Assembly (NCBI GenBank): GCA_963774945.1
Contig: CAVZHA010000010.1
Location: forward strand, 744,001-808,000
Length of the DNA: 64,000 bases
Direction of reading: 5' to 3'
Source: Trebonia sp963774945
Lineage (GTDB): Bacteria; Actinomycetota; Actinomycetes; Streptosporangiales; Streptosporangiaceae
Below the pieces are notes generated by a model. It searched no databases. It was not told the DNA's origin and saw only the letters and a list, made by a program, of their open reading frames with translations. This document shows positions 26,029-35,316 of this stretch, in pieces; the stretch's first letter is position 1, and each line of letters begins with the position of its first letter. The translations under genes were made by a program, and so were the position numbers.

Positions 26029-27536
26029 CTGCCGTGTTCGCCCGGCCAGAAGTCGTCGCCGTCGTTGGCGCGGGCACCATGGGCGCGGGTATCGCCCAGG
26101 TGGCCGCGGTCGCGGGTCATCGCGTGCTGCTGGCCGACGCGGTCGACGGCGCGGCCGGGCGGGCGGTCGGCCGGATCAGGGAACGGGTCAAGGCCTCGGT
26201 GGCGAAGGGACGGCTGGACGTCGATCCCGACGCCTTGGACATCGTTCCGGCCGAGATCCACGACCTGGCCGAGGCGACGGTGGTGATCGAGGCCGTCGCG
26301 GAGGACCTCGAGGTGAAGCGGCGGCTGTTCGCGGAGCTCGAGCGGGTGGTGTCGGCCGACTGCCTGCTGGCGTCCAACTCGTCGTCGCTGACGCCGACCG
26401 CGATGGCGGCCGGGCTGGCGCACCCCGAGCGGCTGGTCGGGCTGCACTTCTTCAACCCGGTTCCGGTGATGCAGCTCGTCGAGGTGATCTCCGGCCTGGC
26501 CACCGCGGCCGACGCCGCCGACCGGGCCGAGGCGCTGGCGCGGGCCTGGGGCAAGACCGTGGTGCGGTCGGCCGCGACCCCGGGGTTCATCGTCAACCGG
26601 ATCGCCCGCCCGTTCTACGCGGAGGCGTGGCGGCTGCTTGAGGAGCGCGCGGCCGCTCCGGCGGTGATCGACGCGGTGCTGACCGGGGCGGGCGGGTTCC
26701 GGATGGGGCCGTTCGCGCTGATGGACCTGATCGGCCACGACGTCAACGAGTCGGTGACCCGGTCGGTCTGGGCGGGGTTCGGCCATGATCCGCGGTTCGC
26801 GCCGTCGCTGGCCCAGCGGAGCCTGGTCGAGGCCGGCTGGCTGGGCCGCAAGACCGGCCGGGGCTGCTACGACTACGCCGACGGCGCCGCCCCGCCGGTC
26901 CCCGCGCCCGCCCCGCCGCAGCCGCTGACCGCGTCCGTGACCAGCCACGGCGACTTGGAGTTGCAGCTACTGCTGGCCCGCTCCGGCGTGCGCGTGCAGG
27001 AGCGGCGGGCACTGCCAGGAAAACGCCATGAACCCTTGGTGGAGCTGCCAGGCGGCGCCGCCCTCGCCCGCTGCGCCGGCGCGACGGCCGCCTCGATGGC
27101 CCGCGCCGCCGGACGGCCCGTGATCGTGGTCGATCGGACGCTCGACGACGCCACCGCCACCGCCATCGCCCTCGCGCCCTCAAGTAACTGCCCAGGCGAG
27201 GCGGTGGACATGGCGGTTGGCCTGCTGCAGTCGGCGGGCCTGCGGGTCTTCGTCGTCGAGGACCTGCCCGGTCTCATCGTCACCAGGACGGTGGCGATGC
27301 TGGCCAACCTCGCCGCCGACGCGCTGGCGGGTCGGGTCGCGTGCGCGCACGACATCGACACCGCGATGCAGCTGGGCGTCAACTACCCGCGGGGACCGCT
27401 CGCCTGGGCCGCCGGGTGGGGACTGCGCACCGTCCTGACCACCCTGGATGCGATGGAGAGCTGGTACCGCGACGGGCACTACCGCCCCAGCCCGCTGCTC
27501 CGCCGCGCGGTCCTGACGAACACGCCGCTGTCATGA
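26025..27536 (+). CDS. paaH: 3-hydroxyacyl-CoA dehydrogenase, PaaH-type
   Basis: The 503-residue protein is intact. The Rossmann motif VVAVVGAGTMGAGIAQVAAV is followed by SNSSSLTPTAMAAGL, the family signature GLHFFNPVPVMQLVEVI and PGFIVNRIARPFYAEAWRLL. A second C-terminal 3HCDH helical domain (DLPGLIVTRTVAMLANLAAD, then NYPRGPLAW) completes the two-domain PaaH/PaaC layout. It oxidises 3-hydroxyadipyl-CoA to 3-oxoadipyl-CoA late in phenylacetate breakdown. GTG 26025 overlaps the hydrolase stop. It ends 17 bp from the convergent LysE gene. Confidence 0.9.
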   Translation: MTAVFARPEVVAVVGAGTMGAGIAQVAAVAGHRVLLADAVDGAAGRAVGRIRERVKASVAKGRLDVDPDALDIVPAEIHDLAEATVVIEAVAEDLEVKRRLFAELERVVSADCLLASNSSSLTPTAMAAGLAHPERLVGLHFFNPVPVMQLVEVISGLATAADAADRAEALARAWGKTVVRSAATPGFIVNRIARPFYAEAWRLLEERAAAPAVIDAVLTGAGGFRMGPFALMDLIGHDVNESVTRSVWAGFGHDPRFAPSLAQRSLVEAGWLGRKTGRGCYDYADGAAPPVPAPAPPQPLTASVTSHGDLELQLLLARSGVRVQERRALPGKRHEPLVELPGGAALARCAGATAASMARAAGRPVIVVDRTLDDATATAIALAPSSNCPGEAVDMAVGLLQSAGLRVFVVEDLPGLIVTRTVAMLANLAADALAGRVACAHDIDTAMQLGVNYPRGPLAWAAGWGLRTVLTTLDAMESWYRDGHYRPSPLLRRAVLTNTPLS

Positions 27537-27552
27537 GGAGCGGCGACCGTTG

Positions 27553-28174
27553 TCAGGTGGTGGCGATCAGGACGCCCAGGCCGATCAGGACGGTGCCGAC
27601 GGCCGCGTCGATGATACGGCTGACGCGTACGGTCAGGAACCGTCGCACCGCCACGATGATGAGGGCGACGAACACGTACCAGCACATCACGGTGGCGGCG
27701 GCGGTGACTGCCAGCTCGAGGGTCGGGGACCATCCGCCGCCCCGGGGGAGAAACTGCGGCAGGAAAGCCAGGTAGAACACCGCGACCTTCGGGTTCAGCA
27801 GGTTGCAGAGCAGTCCCTCGCGAAATGACCGGGGGGAAGGCTGCGGGGCGGCCGCGGTCTCCGGCGTCCGGGCGGCGCCGCCACGACATGCCGACAGCCA
27901 CGCCGCGGAGTCCGAGGAAGACCAGGTAGGCGGCCCCGGCGAACTTGACGATGGTGAAAACGACGGGCGACGCGGCCAGCAGCGCGCCGACCCCGTCACC
28001 CACGGCGGTCACCCACAGGAAGATCCCGGTGGCCATCCCGGCCGCGCACGTCAGGCCGGCGCCGCGGCCCGACACCGCGGTCCTGCGGGTCAGCACGAAG
28101 AAGTCCGGGCCCGGTGACACCGCGCCGAGGAGCACGACGCCGGCAATCGAGAGCTCGGCCGGGAAGGGGATCAT
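27553..28174 (-). CDS. LysE/RhtB-family exporter (one frameshift as read)
   Basis: The N-terminus IAGVVLLGAVSPGPDFFVLT is the LysE signature, followed by TM helices such as FTIVKFAGAAYLVFLGLRGV and, after a frame change near 27870, GLLCNLLNPKVAVFYLAFLP and IIDAAVGTVLIGLGVLI. The frame change equals one extra base; the corrected length is 206 residues, normal for this six-TM amino-acid or homoserine-lactone exporter family. It is divergent from a MocR-type regulator, its probable controller. Confidence 0.87.
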
Positions 28175-28222
28175 CGGACCGTCTCGCCTTCTGCTGATGC
28201 GGTCGTGGCATAGTCCACGCTA

Positions 28223-28237
28223 GGACCGCGATGGTCC
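28223..28237. promoter_or_regulatory. Inverted repeat between lysE-like and mocR-like genes
   Basis: GGACC-N5-GGTCC lies in the 82-bp gap between the divergent starts, 20 bp before the MocR ATG. It is a candidate regulatory site; the short arms leave this uncertain. Confidence 0.35.
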
Positions 28238-28256
28238 GGGTGTACTGTCCAAACTC

Positions 28257-29720
28257 ATGGCAGTTCACCAGTCCATTCGAGGGTCGGAGCTGCTGCTTGA
28301 CATCGACCGGTCCAGTGGCACGCCACTGCACGCGCAGCTGGAAAACGCGCTGCGGGCGGCTGTGCACAGCGGCCGGCTGGCAGCGGGGACCAGGCTGCCC
28401 GCCACCCGGGTGCTGGCCGGCGAGCTTGGCTGCTCGCGGTGGGTCGTGGTGGAGGCCTACCTGCAGCTGGGCGCCGAGGGATACCTGCGCGCCCGTGCGG
28501 GGGGCGGCACGGTCGTCGCCGTCCAGTCGGCCCCGGCCCTGGCCTCGGCCCCGGTCCCGGTCCCGGTCCCGGCCCGTCACCGGCCGCTCGCTGTCCCGCC
28601 TTCGCCGGTGCTGATCGACTTCGAGCCGGGCCTGCCGGACCTGGCAGCGTTCCCTCGCAGCACCTGGCTGCGCGCACTGCAGCAGACCGTGCGCGGTTTC
28701 CCGTCCAGCGGGCTCGACTACGGGCAGGCCGCCGGCGCGGCATCACTGCGCCAGGCCCTGGCCGGGTACCTGGCGCGGGCCCGCGGAGTGCAGGCCTCCG
28801 CCGACGAGATCGTGGCCTGCGCCGGGGTCACCCACGGGCTCACCCTGCTGTGCGAGGTGCTGCGCGAGCACGGGCACCGCACCATCGCGGTGGAGGACCC
28901 CGGCTGGCCGCAGCTGCGCAACGCGGTCCGCCGGGCCGGCCTGGACCCGCTCTCGGTCCCGGTGGACGGCGAAGGCATCCTCGTCGCAGCGCTGCAGCGA
29001 CTGCCCGCGCGCGCCGTGCTGGTCACCCCCGCGCATCAGTTCCCGCAGGGCGTGGTCTTGTCCGCGGCGCGGCGGACGGCGCTGCTGGCCTGGGCCCGCG
29101 ACCGGGACGCGGTGATCCTGGAAGACGACTACGACGCGGAGTACCGCTACGATCGGCGCCCGGTCGGCGCCCTGCAGGGCCTGGACCCGCCCCGCGTGGC
29201 GTACCTCGGCTCGGTCAGCAAGACCCTGGGCCCCGGCGTAAGGCTCGGCTGGGTCGTCCCCCCGCCCCGCTGCTGGCCGCGGTCCTGCGGCTGCGGGCGT
29301 GCGGTGATCCGCCGCCGGCCACCCTCGACCAGCTGACGCTCGCCCAGCTCATCGAGACAGGCTCGCTGGACCGCCACCTTCGCCGCACCCGCGCCACCTA
29401 TCTCACCCGCCGCAACGCCCTGCGCGCCTCGCTGGCCGATCATCTACCCGGCTCCAGGGCGGAAGGCGTCGAGGCCGGGCTGCACCTGCTCGTCCGCCTG
29501 CCCGCCGACGCCGACGAGGCCGCACTGGTCGCCGCGGCCCGCCGCCTCGGCGTGCATGTCGCCGGCCTGGCCGACTACCACCACGACCTCGGACGCCGGC
29601 GGCCCCGGCCTGGTCATCGGGTACGGCAAGGCACCCGAACACCAGATCGCCGATGGCGTCGCCCGCCTCGCCGCGGCCTACCGTGCCACCCGCACCGCGG
29701 ACCCCGTCGAGGCCGACTAG
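28257..29720 (+). CDS. MocR/PdxR-type GntR-aminotransferase regulator (frameshifted as read)
   Basis: An N-terminal GntR winged helix (TPLHAQLENALRAAVHSGRL, then TRVLAGELGCSRWVVVEAYL) is fused to a fold-type I aminotransferase domain: LDYGQAAGAASLRQALAGYL, VILEDDYDAEYRYDRRP and the PLP-lysine segment YLGSVSKTLGPGVRLGWVV. One base is missing in the C-run 29258-29263 and one extra occurs near 29585, where PGLVIGYGKAPEHQIADGV resumes. Net length is 487 residues, as expected. Such regulators bind PLP and control adjacent amino-acid or export genes, here the divergent LysE-type exporter. Confidence 0.85.
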
Positions 29721-29849
29721 TTGCATGAAGTCGTCAGGCAACGTCAACCTGAATAATTTCGCGCCGCTGACCCGGAAGTGTCCATCTGGGATGCGTCGGC
29801 TCGTCGTGAGGGTGACGCAGCGAAGAAACGGACGGAAGGAAGGGCCTCG

Positions 29850-30584
29850 ATGGATGATCCGCAGGTCGTTTCACGAGCTGAGTGGCTGGCCGCCCGCAGG
29901 CGGCTGCTGGCGCAGGAGAAGGAATTCACCCGCCAGCGAGACGCGCTCAACGCCGAGCGGCGCAAGCTGCCGATGGTCGAGATTGACAAGGGATACATCT
30001 TCCGCGGCCCGGACGGCCAGGCCAGCCTGCTCGACCTGTTCAAGGGCCGCGGCCAGCTGCTGGTCTACCATTTCATGTTCGACCCGGAATGGCACGAGGG
30101 CTGCGAATCGTGCTCGTTCCTGGCCGACGGCATCGGTCACGCCGCCCACCTGCACGCCCGAGACACCACGCTGGCCATGATCAGCCGGGCGCCGCTGCCC
30201 AAGCTCGAGGCATTCCGGCAGCGGATGGGCTGGACCGTGCCCTGGTACTCCTGTTTCGGCAGCGATTTCAATTACGACTTCCACGTCACCCTCGACCCGG
30301 CCGTGGCCCCGGTCGAGTACAACTACCGCGACCTCGATGAGCTCGGACCGGACTGGCAAGGGTGGACCGGCGAGCTGCACGGCATCAGCGCCTTCCTGCG
30401 CCGCGGCGACCGCGTCTTCCACACCTACTCCAGCTACGCGCGCGGCACCGACATTGTCAACAGCACCTACCAGTGGCTCGACCTGACCGCCCGCGGCCGG
30501 CAGGAAGACTGGGAACGCCCGTCCGGGCGCAGCGACGGTCCGCTGATGAGCTGGCTTCGCCACCACGACAGATACGATGCGTAG
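29850..30584 (+). CDS. DUF899 thioredoxin-like protein
   Basis: The product is 244 residues. The ATG at 29850 is chosen because DUF899 proteins begin near VSRAEWLAARRRLLAQEKEF and GGAAGGA precedes it. The family core is visible: RRKLPMVEIDKGYIFRGPDG, LLVYHFMFDPEWHEGCESCS with a CxxC pair, and YNYRDLDE, ending with FHTYSSYARGTD. The fold is thioredoxin-like; a redox or peroxiredoxin-like role is inferred, substrate unknown. It is convergent with the hemerythrin gene. Confidence 0.88.
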   Translation: MDDPQVVSRAEWLAARRRLLAQEKEFTRQRDALNAERRKLPMVEIDKGYIFRGPDGQASLLDLFKGRGQLLVYHFMFDPEWHEGCESCSFLADGIGHAAHLHARDTTLAMISRAPLPKLEAFRQRMGWTVPWYSCFGSDFNYDFHVTLDPAVAPVEYNYRDLDELGPDWQGWTGELHGISAFLRRGDRVFHTYSSYARGTDIVNSTYQWLDLTARGRQEDWERPSGRSDGPLMSWLRHHDRYDA

Positions 30585-30592
30585 CCGCCACT

Positions 30593-30630
30593 GACACCAC
30601 AGCCCCAGCGGAGGCTCGGGCTGTGGTGTC
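30593..30630. terminator. Bidirectional hairpin terminator
   Basis: Perfect 13-bp arms GACACCACAGCCC and complement enclose a 12-base loop that can add an AGC/GCT pair. It lies between the convergent DUF899 and hemerythrin stops, nine bases after the first. Confidence 0.65.
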
Positions 30631-30645
30631 GGGTCGCGAGATGGG

Positions 30646-31296
30646 TCAGCCGCGGATCGCGGTGGTTTCGCGGGTGAACTGGCGGTGGCCGATCAGCTTG
30701 TAGGCCAGACGAGCCGGGGCCGGCACGACCTGCAGGAACCTCTGCCGTTCGGCGTCATCGGTTTCCTCGGTGATGTGGCCGAGGATGACCAGCCGCCGGG
30801 TGACCGGGATCGCGCTCATGCCGTGCTTGCCGAGCGCGTCCCATTCGCTTTGCGTCAGCGTGACCGAGACGATCGGGAGCAGTTTCTGCTCCTCCTCGGC
30901 CAGGTGATCGATCAGTGTCGGCATCGTGGCGTCGATGAGGGCCGCCATCCGCTCGCCGGCGGCGGCGTCCGCGCTCGCTGTCCACGCCGGCAGCTCCGCG
31001 CCGACGGCCGCGACGGCGTCGTTGACCTGCGCGTGCTGCGCGTCCATGCGGTCCATCAGCTCCGGGTCGAGCGCAGCTCGCTCGCGCAGCAAGGGAAAGA
31101 GCAGCTCGTCCTCGCCGGTGTGGTGCGTGTGGAGGAAGTGCAGCATCTCCCGGGCGTGCGCGCCGATGACCTTGGATCGCGCACGGTCATTGGCCGCGGA
31201 GCGGAACAGCCGGGGGAGCTGACCGAACTCGCGCCGGATGACGCGGTGGATCAGAACCATCTCGTGGGTATCGACGCCGGGTCCGGAGGTGCTCAC
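30646..31296 (-). CDS. Hemerythrin HHE-domain protein
   Basis: The 216-residue protein has an HHE cation-binding helical bundle with the di-iron ligand pattern: HEMVLIHRVIRREFGQL, FLHTHHTGEDELLFPLL, MDAQHAQVNDAV and LIDHLAEEEQKLLPIV. Such proteins bind oxygen, NO or iron, often in oxidative or nitrosative stress. The ATG overlaps the stop of the upstream NmrA-type gene by four bases, so the two are translationally coupled and share the promoter at 32301-32329. Confidence 0.88.
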   Translation of the reverse strand: MSTSGPGVDTHEMVLIHRVIRREFGQLPRLFRSAANDRARSKVIGAHAREMLHFLHTHHTGEDELLFPLLRERAALDPELMDRMDAQHAQVNDAVAAVGAELPAWTASADAAAGERMAALIDATMPTLIDHLAEEEQKLLPIVSVTLTQSEWDALGKHGMSAIPVTRRLVILGHITEETDDAERQRFLQVVPAPARLAYKLIGHRQFTRETTAIRG

Positions 31297-32162
31297 CGTG
31301 ACTCCTCGATGGTCGCGGCGTTCCGGACGGCTTCGTGCGCCGTGGTTGCTGGCCGGCCGATGAGCTTCACCAGGTCGTCGCTGGCGGTGAACAACTCTCC
31401 GCGAGCCAGGCCGGCATCGGCGTCGGCGACGGCGGCGGCCATCTCCGGGGGCAGCCCCGCAGCGGTCAGGGCGCTGGTGTAGTCAGCGACCGACATGTCC
31501 TGGTAGGCGATGTGGGTGCCGAGGACGTCGCTGATCGTGGCGGCGAGCTCGGTCAGGGTGAACGGCGTTCCGCCGAGCTCGTAGGTCGCTCCGAGGTGCC
31601 CGTCCTGCGTCAGCACCGCGGCGGCGGCGGCCGCGTAGTCGCGTCGGCTGGCCGCGCTGACGAGACCGTCGTGCGCGCTGCCCAGCAATGCGTGGTACTG
31701 GGTGATCATCGGGAGCTGGTCGGTGTAGTTCTCCAAGTACCATCCGTTGCGCAGGATGACGAACGCCGAACCGCTGTCACGCAGGTAGTCCTCGGTGCGG
31801 CGATGTTCGTCGGCGAGCGTCATCTGCGCGGTCGAGGCGTTGACGATGCTGGTGTACACGATCCGGGACACACCCGCCCGGGCCGCCGCGTCGATGGCGT
31901 TGCGGGCGTTGTCGAACCGCTCCCCGACCGTCGTCGTCGAGACCAGCACCATCGCTTCGGCGCCTGCGAACGCCTCGTCGAGCGTGCTCGGGTCGGCGAA
32001 GTCCGCGCGCCGCACCGTGACCCCGTTCTGCGCGAGGTCGGCGAGTTTGCCAACGTCTCGGCCGGTGGCCACGATCTGCGCCGGCGGCGTTCCGGCGGCG
32101 AGGAGTTGATCGACGACGAGCCGGCCGAGGTGACCTGATGCTCCGGTGATGACAGTGGACAT
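31293..32162 (-). CDS. NmrA/QOR2-type NAD(P)-binding oxidoreductase
   Basis: The product is 289 residues; the ATG at 32162 is preceded by AAGGGAAA. The Rossmann motif STVITGASGHLGRLVVDQLL opens an atypical short-chain dehydrogenase fold (RIVYTSIVNAS, LRNGWYLENYTDQLPMI, YELGGTPFTLTELAATISDV). The closest characterised type is NAD(P)H:quinone oxidoreductase 2 (QorB). It likely reduces quinones or senses NADPH state. It is the first gene of a two-gene operon with the hemerythrin protein, downstream of a MarR gene. Confidence 0.87.
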   Translation of the reverse strand: MSTVITGASGHLGRLVVDQLLAAGTPPAQIVATGRDVGKLADLAQNGVTVRRADFADPSTLDEAFAGAEAMVLVSTTTVGERFDNARNAIDAAARAGVSRIVYTSIVNASTAQMTLADEHRRTEDYLRDSGSAFVILRNGWYLENYTDQLPMITQYHALLGSAHDGLVSAASRRDYAAAAAAVLTQDGHLGATYELGGTPFTLTELAATISDVLGTHIAYQDMSVADYTSALTAAGLPPEMAAAVADADAGLARGELFTASDDLVKLIGRPATTAHEAVRNAATIEESR

Positions 32163-32290
32163 GGTGTTTCCCTTCGATAGGGATGCGGCGTGAGTGAAGA
32201 TCGTCGGTGCCCCGCGGCGGGGCGTTCCCGACATCGGCGAGGTGGCAGCGCGGGTCTGCACCACCCGTCCATCGCCGGAAAATCGTCAGG

Positions 32291-32329
32291 AACATTTACT
32301 AAACTAATCAATGTTGCTGACTATGTCAA
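32291..32329 (-). promoter_or_regulatory. Promoter with overlapping inverted repeat, MarR-type control
   Basis: On the minus strand TTGACA (32324-32329) and TAGTTT (32301-32306) are 17 bp apart and drive the NmrA-hemerythrin operon. AACATT (32291-32296) and AATGTT (32310-32315) form an inverted repeat around the -10 box. Binding there by the product of the adjacent MarR gene would block transcription. Confidence 0.65.
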
Positions 32330-32415
32330 GGCAGGGTCGAAGCCGCTGGCGCCCGCTGGCCCCGGCGGCTCGGGGCGAACGGGAATCAGGGGCGGACGGC
32401 TCGGCGCGGCCGGGA

Positions 32416-32859
32416 TTACCGCGCGTAGGGGTCGGTGATCTCGCGGAGCTGGTCCAGGATCTGCTGCAGCAACGTGAAGTTGCGGGTGCCCAGGTAGGCC
32501 TTCCACTCCGAGAAGATCTCGTCGAGTGTCGCCGTGGCCACCTCGACCGCCCGCCGGCCGCGCTGCTCGATCACGATCAGCCGGGCGCGGCCATCCGCAG
32601 GGTCGGGGACCCGGCGGACATAGCCCAGGCGCTCCAGCTGATCGACCAGCACGCCGGCGCTCTGCTTGCTCATTTGCGCCTGGTCAGCGAGGTCCGTGAG
32701 GCGCGAACCGTCCGGGGCGATGCGCTGGAACAGCCGGCACTGGGCGAGGGTCCAGTCGTCGAACCCGGCATCCTGGAGGGCCCGGAAAACCCGGTCCTCG
32801 GTGTACCGGTACGGGATGAGCAACGACACCCCTAGATCAACCCGCTGCTCGTCGTCCAT
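32416..32859 (-). CDS. MarR-family transcriptional regulator
   Basis: The product is 147 residues. The ATG at 32859 is preceded by CGAGGG; an ATG six codons upstream is possible. The winged helix is clear: DWTLAQCRLFQRIAPDGSRL, TDLADQAQMSKQSAGVLVDQ, LERLGYVRRVPDPADGRARL. MarR proteins repress redox, drug or aromatic-stress genes and release DNA on ligand binding or Cys oxidation. It lies just upstream of the NmrA-hemerythrin operon on the same strand. Confidence 0.88.
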   Translation of the reverse strand: MDDEQRVDLGVSLLIPYRYTEDRVFRALQDAGFDDWTLAQCRLFQRIAPDGSRLTDLADQAQMSKQSAGVLVDQLERLGYVRRVPDPADGRARLIVIEQRGRRAVEVATATLDEIFSEWKAYLGTRNFTLLQQILDQLREITDPYAR

Positions 32860-33098
32860 GCCGCCCTCGGCTCCCATCGCCCGCCTGATCCCACGAGGTT
32901 CACACCCTACGCCAACGCTGCCGAGCCGGATCGTCGCCGACCCGACCGCGGCGGCGCGTGCGCAGCGCAGCGCTCGCTGCGTTCCGCACGCGCCGTCTGC
33001 CCCTCGAGCGACTTCGCACCCGTCGCGGTCATCATCGGTGCTGCTGCACGACACTGTAGTAGTAAATATATCTGACTAGTGCAGGCGGTGTTGCATGG

Positions 33099-33752
33099 TC
33101 AAGACAGCGCTGCCTCGTTGAACGGGCCGAACAGAGCTTCGGCAGCGGCTCTCCACACCTGCACCAGGTCGGTGGTCTCCGGGTTGCGCAGCCACTGGAT
33201 CTGCAGGCCGTCCATCATCGCAACGATCTGTCTTGCCAGCTCCTCGGGCCGATCGGTCAGCTGTTCGGCTAGCGCGGCGTAGGCGGCGGTCGCCACCTGC
33301 TGGCGCCGGGCGAAGTAGGCGTGCGCGGGGTGGGCCGGCTCGAGGGACTCGGCCGCCAGCACGGTGAACAGCCGGACGATCTCGGGCTGGATGGCGTTGC
33401 GGCGCACCGTCGCATCGCACAGTCGGCGCAGGCCGACGCCCGCGGGGTAACCGGTGGCCCAGTCCAGTGGCATTTCGTCCTCGGTGGCGCCGAGGTGGGC
33501 GCGCAGGGACAAGGCGTCCTCGACGTCGCGGTGTTCAAGGACGGCGATCAGCAGACCGACTTTTGATTCCACGTGCCGCAGGAGACCCGGGACGGTCAGG
33601 CCGCAGCCGTCCGCGACGTCCTGCATGGACACCCCCCAGAAACCGCGGTCCGCGATGAGCTGGGTGGCGACGTCGATGATTTGCCGCCGCCGCTGCGGCG
33701 CCGGCAGGCGTCGCCGGTCGCGCCGGTAGATGGGGGGCGCCCCCTCGGCCAT
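33099..33752 (-). CDS. TetR/AcrR-family regulator
   Basis: The 217-residue protein has an N-terminal HTH (RRRQIIDVATQLIADRGFWG, VSMQDVADGCGLTVPGLLRH, VESKVGLLIAVLEHRDV) and a TetR C-terminal domain rich in Ala and Leu. In the upstream region a TATAAT box and a long palindrome suggest autoregulation. The divergent neighbour is a GH12 endoglucanase gene, a possible second target. Confidence 0.87.
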   Translation of the reverse strand: MAEGAPPIYRRDRRRLPAPQRRRQIIDVATQLIADRGFWGVSMQDVADGCGLTVPGLLRHVESKVGLLIAVLEHRDVEDALSLRAHLGATEDEMPLDWATGYPAGVGLRRLCDATVRRNAIQPEIVRLFTVLAAESLEPAHPAHAYFARRQQVATAAYAALAEQLTDRPEELARQIVAMMDGLQIQWLRNPETTDLVQVWRAAAEALFGPFNEAALS

Positions 33753-33873
33753 GGTTTTCGCTCTTCCCGTTGCGGTGTTCTTCTGAGACTAAGCCGTGCC
33801 CGGAGCTGCCCAGGCCAGCAGGCCGGCCTGGCGGGGGCCGTGCGGGAGGCCATTGCGGATGCGAGATTCCAGC

Positions 33874-33927
33874 ATTATATTCCCCGCAAGGACCTTAGCT
33901 AGTAGTTAGTAGCTACTAGCTAAGGTC
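33874..33927 (-). promoter_or_regulatory. TetR promoter with long perfect palindrome
   Basis: A consensus TATAAT lies at 33874-33879 on the minus strand. At 33891-33927 is a perfect inverted repeat: 15-bp arms GACCTTAGCTAGTAG and complement with loop TTAGTAG. It covers the expected -35 position of the TetR gene and is AT-rich in a GC-rich genome. It is most simply the TetR operator, also positioned to affect the divergent GH12 gene. Confidence 0.65.
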
Positions 33928-34003
33928 GAACTTCGACGGCGCGGACACCAGGCGATCGCACCCCACCGCGCAGCCCGAACCCCCCGAGAGAAGGAACATC
34001 CAC

Positions 34004-35184
34004 GTGAAACTCGCAAGGCACAGACTCATGCCCATCCTCGCCGCGGTCGCGATGCTCGCCGCGTCGGGCGTCTTCGCCGCCGCCGCCCCCGCGCGGGCCG
34101 CAACCACCACCTTGTGCAACTCGCAGACGGCGGCCGTGGCGGGCGGGGCGTACACGGTGCAGAACAACGAGTGGAACTCCAGCGCACCCGAATGCGTCAC
34201 CACCGACGGGAACGCCGACTTCACGGTGGCGAACTCGTCGATCAACCTGTCGGGCGGAGCGCCGGGCGGCTACCCGTCCATCTACAAGGGCTGCCACTGG
34301 GGTGCGTGCACCAGCAACAGCGGCCTGCCGATCCCGGTCTCGAGCATGACACCGGGCGAGGTCACCACGAGCTGGAGCACCACCCAGACCAGCGGCGCCT
34401 ATGACGTGGCCTACGACATCTGGTACAACCAGACCCCCACCACCTCCGGCCAGCCGAACGCCGAGGAGATGATGATCTGGATCAACCACACCGGCGGCGT
34501 CGAGCCCTTCGGTTCGGTGGTCGCCAGCAACGTCAGCATCGGCGGACGCACCTGGACCATCTGGGAAGGCCGGATGAGCATCTGGAACGTCGTGTCCTAC
34601 GTGCTGAACACCGGGGTCACCTCGGTCAGCAACCTCGACGTGGACCTGCTCGCCGCCGACTCGGTCCAACCGCGGCTACATGACCAACTCGGACTACCTG
34701 ATCGACCTGGAGGCCGGCTTCGAGCTGTGGAATGGCGGCATTGGACACGCCACCAACTCCTACTCGGTGAACATCGGCGGCGGCACTACGCCCCCGCCGC
34801 CCCCGCCGGGTTCTGGACCGGTCACCGGTTACCAGGGCCTGTGCCTGGACGACCGCGCCGCCAGCACCGCGCCGCTGAACCCGGTACAGGTCTACACCTG
34901 CAACGGCACCGGCGCCCAGCAGTGGACCTACACCAAGCAACACCCTGCAAGCGCTCGGGAACTGCCTCGACGTCAATTCTGGCGGCACGGCCAACGGCAC
35001 CACCGTCGATCTCTACCCGTGCAACGGCACCGGCGCACAGGCCTGGCAGCACCAGTCCAACGGCGAGTACCTGAACCCGCAGTCAGGCAAGTGCCTGGAC
35101 GACACCGGCTTCGGCGGCTCGGGAACCCAGGCCCAGATCTGGGACTGCGGCGACGGCGCCAACCAGCAATGGTCCCTGCCGTAG
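34004..35184 (+). CDS. Secreted GH12 endoglucanase/xyloglucanase with ricin-type lectin domain (frameshifted as read)
   Basis: The GTG start follows GAGAGAAGG. Residues 1-35 form a signal peptide (LAAVAMLAASGVFAAAAPARA-like). The GH12 domain shows YTVQNNEWNSS, the nucleophile Glu in NAEEMMIWINHTGG, and the acid/base Glu in DLEAGFELWNGG. A Pro/Gly linker (TTPPPPPPGSG) joins a ricin B beta-trefoil with repeated GLCLDD/NCLDV and QQW motifs. Frame changes near 34670 and 34939 each equal one extra base; corrected length is 392 residues. It should cleave beta-1,4-glucans or xyloglucan outside the cell, anchored by the lectin. Confidence 0.85.
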
Positions 35185-35278
35185 CCGAACATGAAAGACG
35201 CCGACCCGGGGCACCGCGCGATCCCGCATGCGCAGCGGAAACCCGGCTAGCGTCGACTGCCTGGTGGCAGTGAGCGCA

Positions 35279-35305
35279 ACGGGCCGGGCTTCTGACCCGG
35301 CCCGT
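35279..35305. terminator. Bidirectional hairpin terminator
   Basis: Perfect 10-bp arms ACGGGCCGGG and complement with loop CTTCTGA lie between the convergent GH12 and AraC stops. Confidence 0.6.
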
Positions 35306-35316
35306 CGGCAGGGTCG

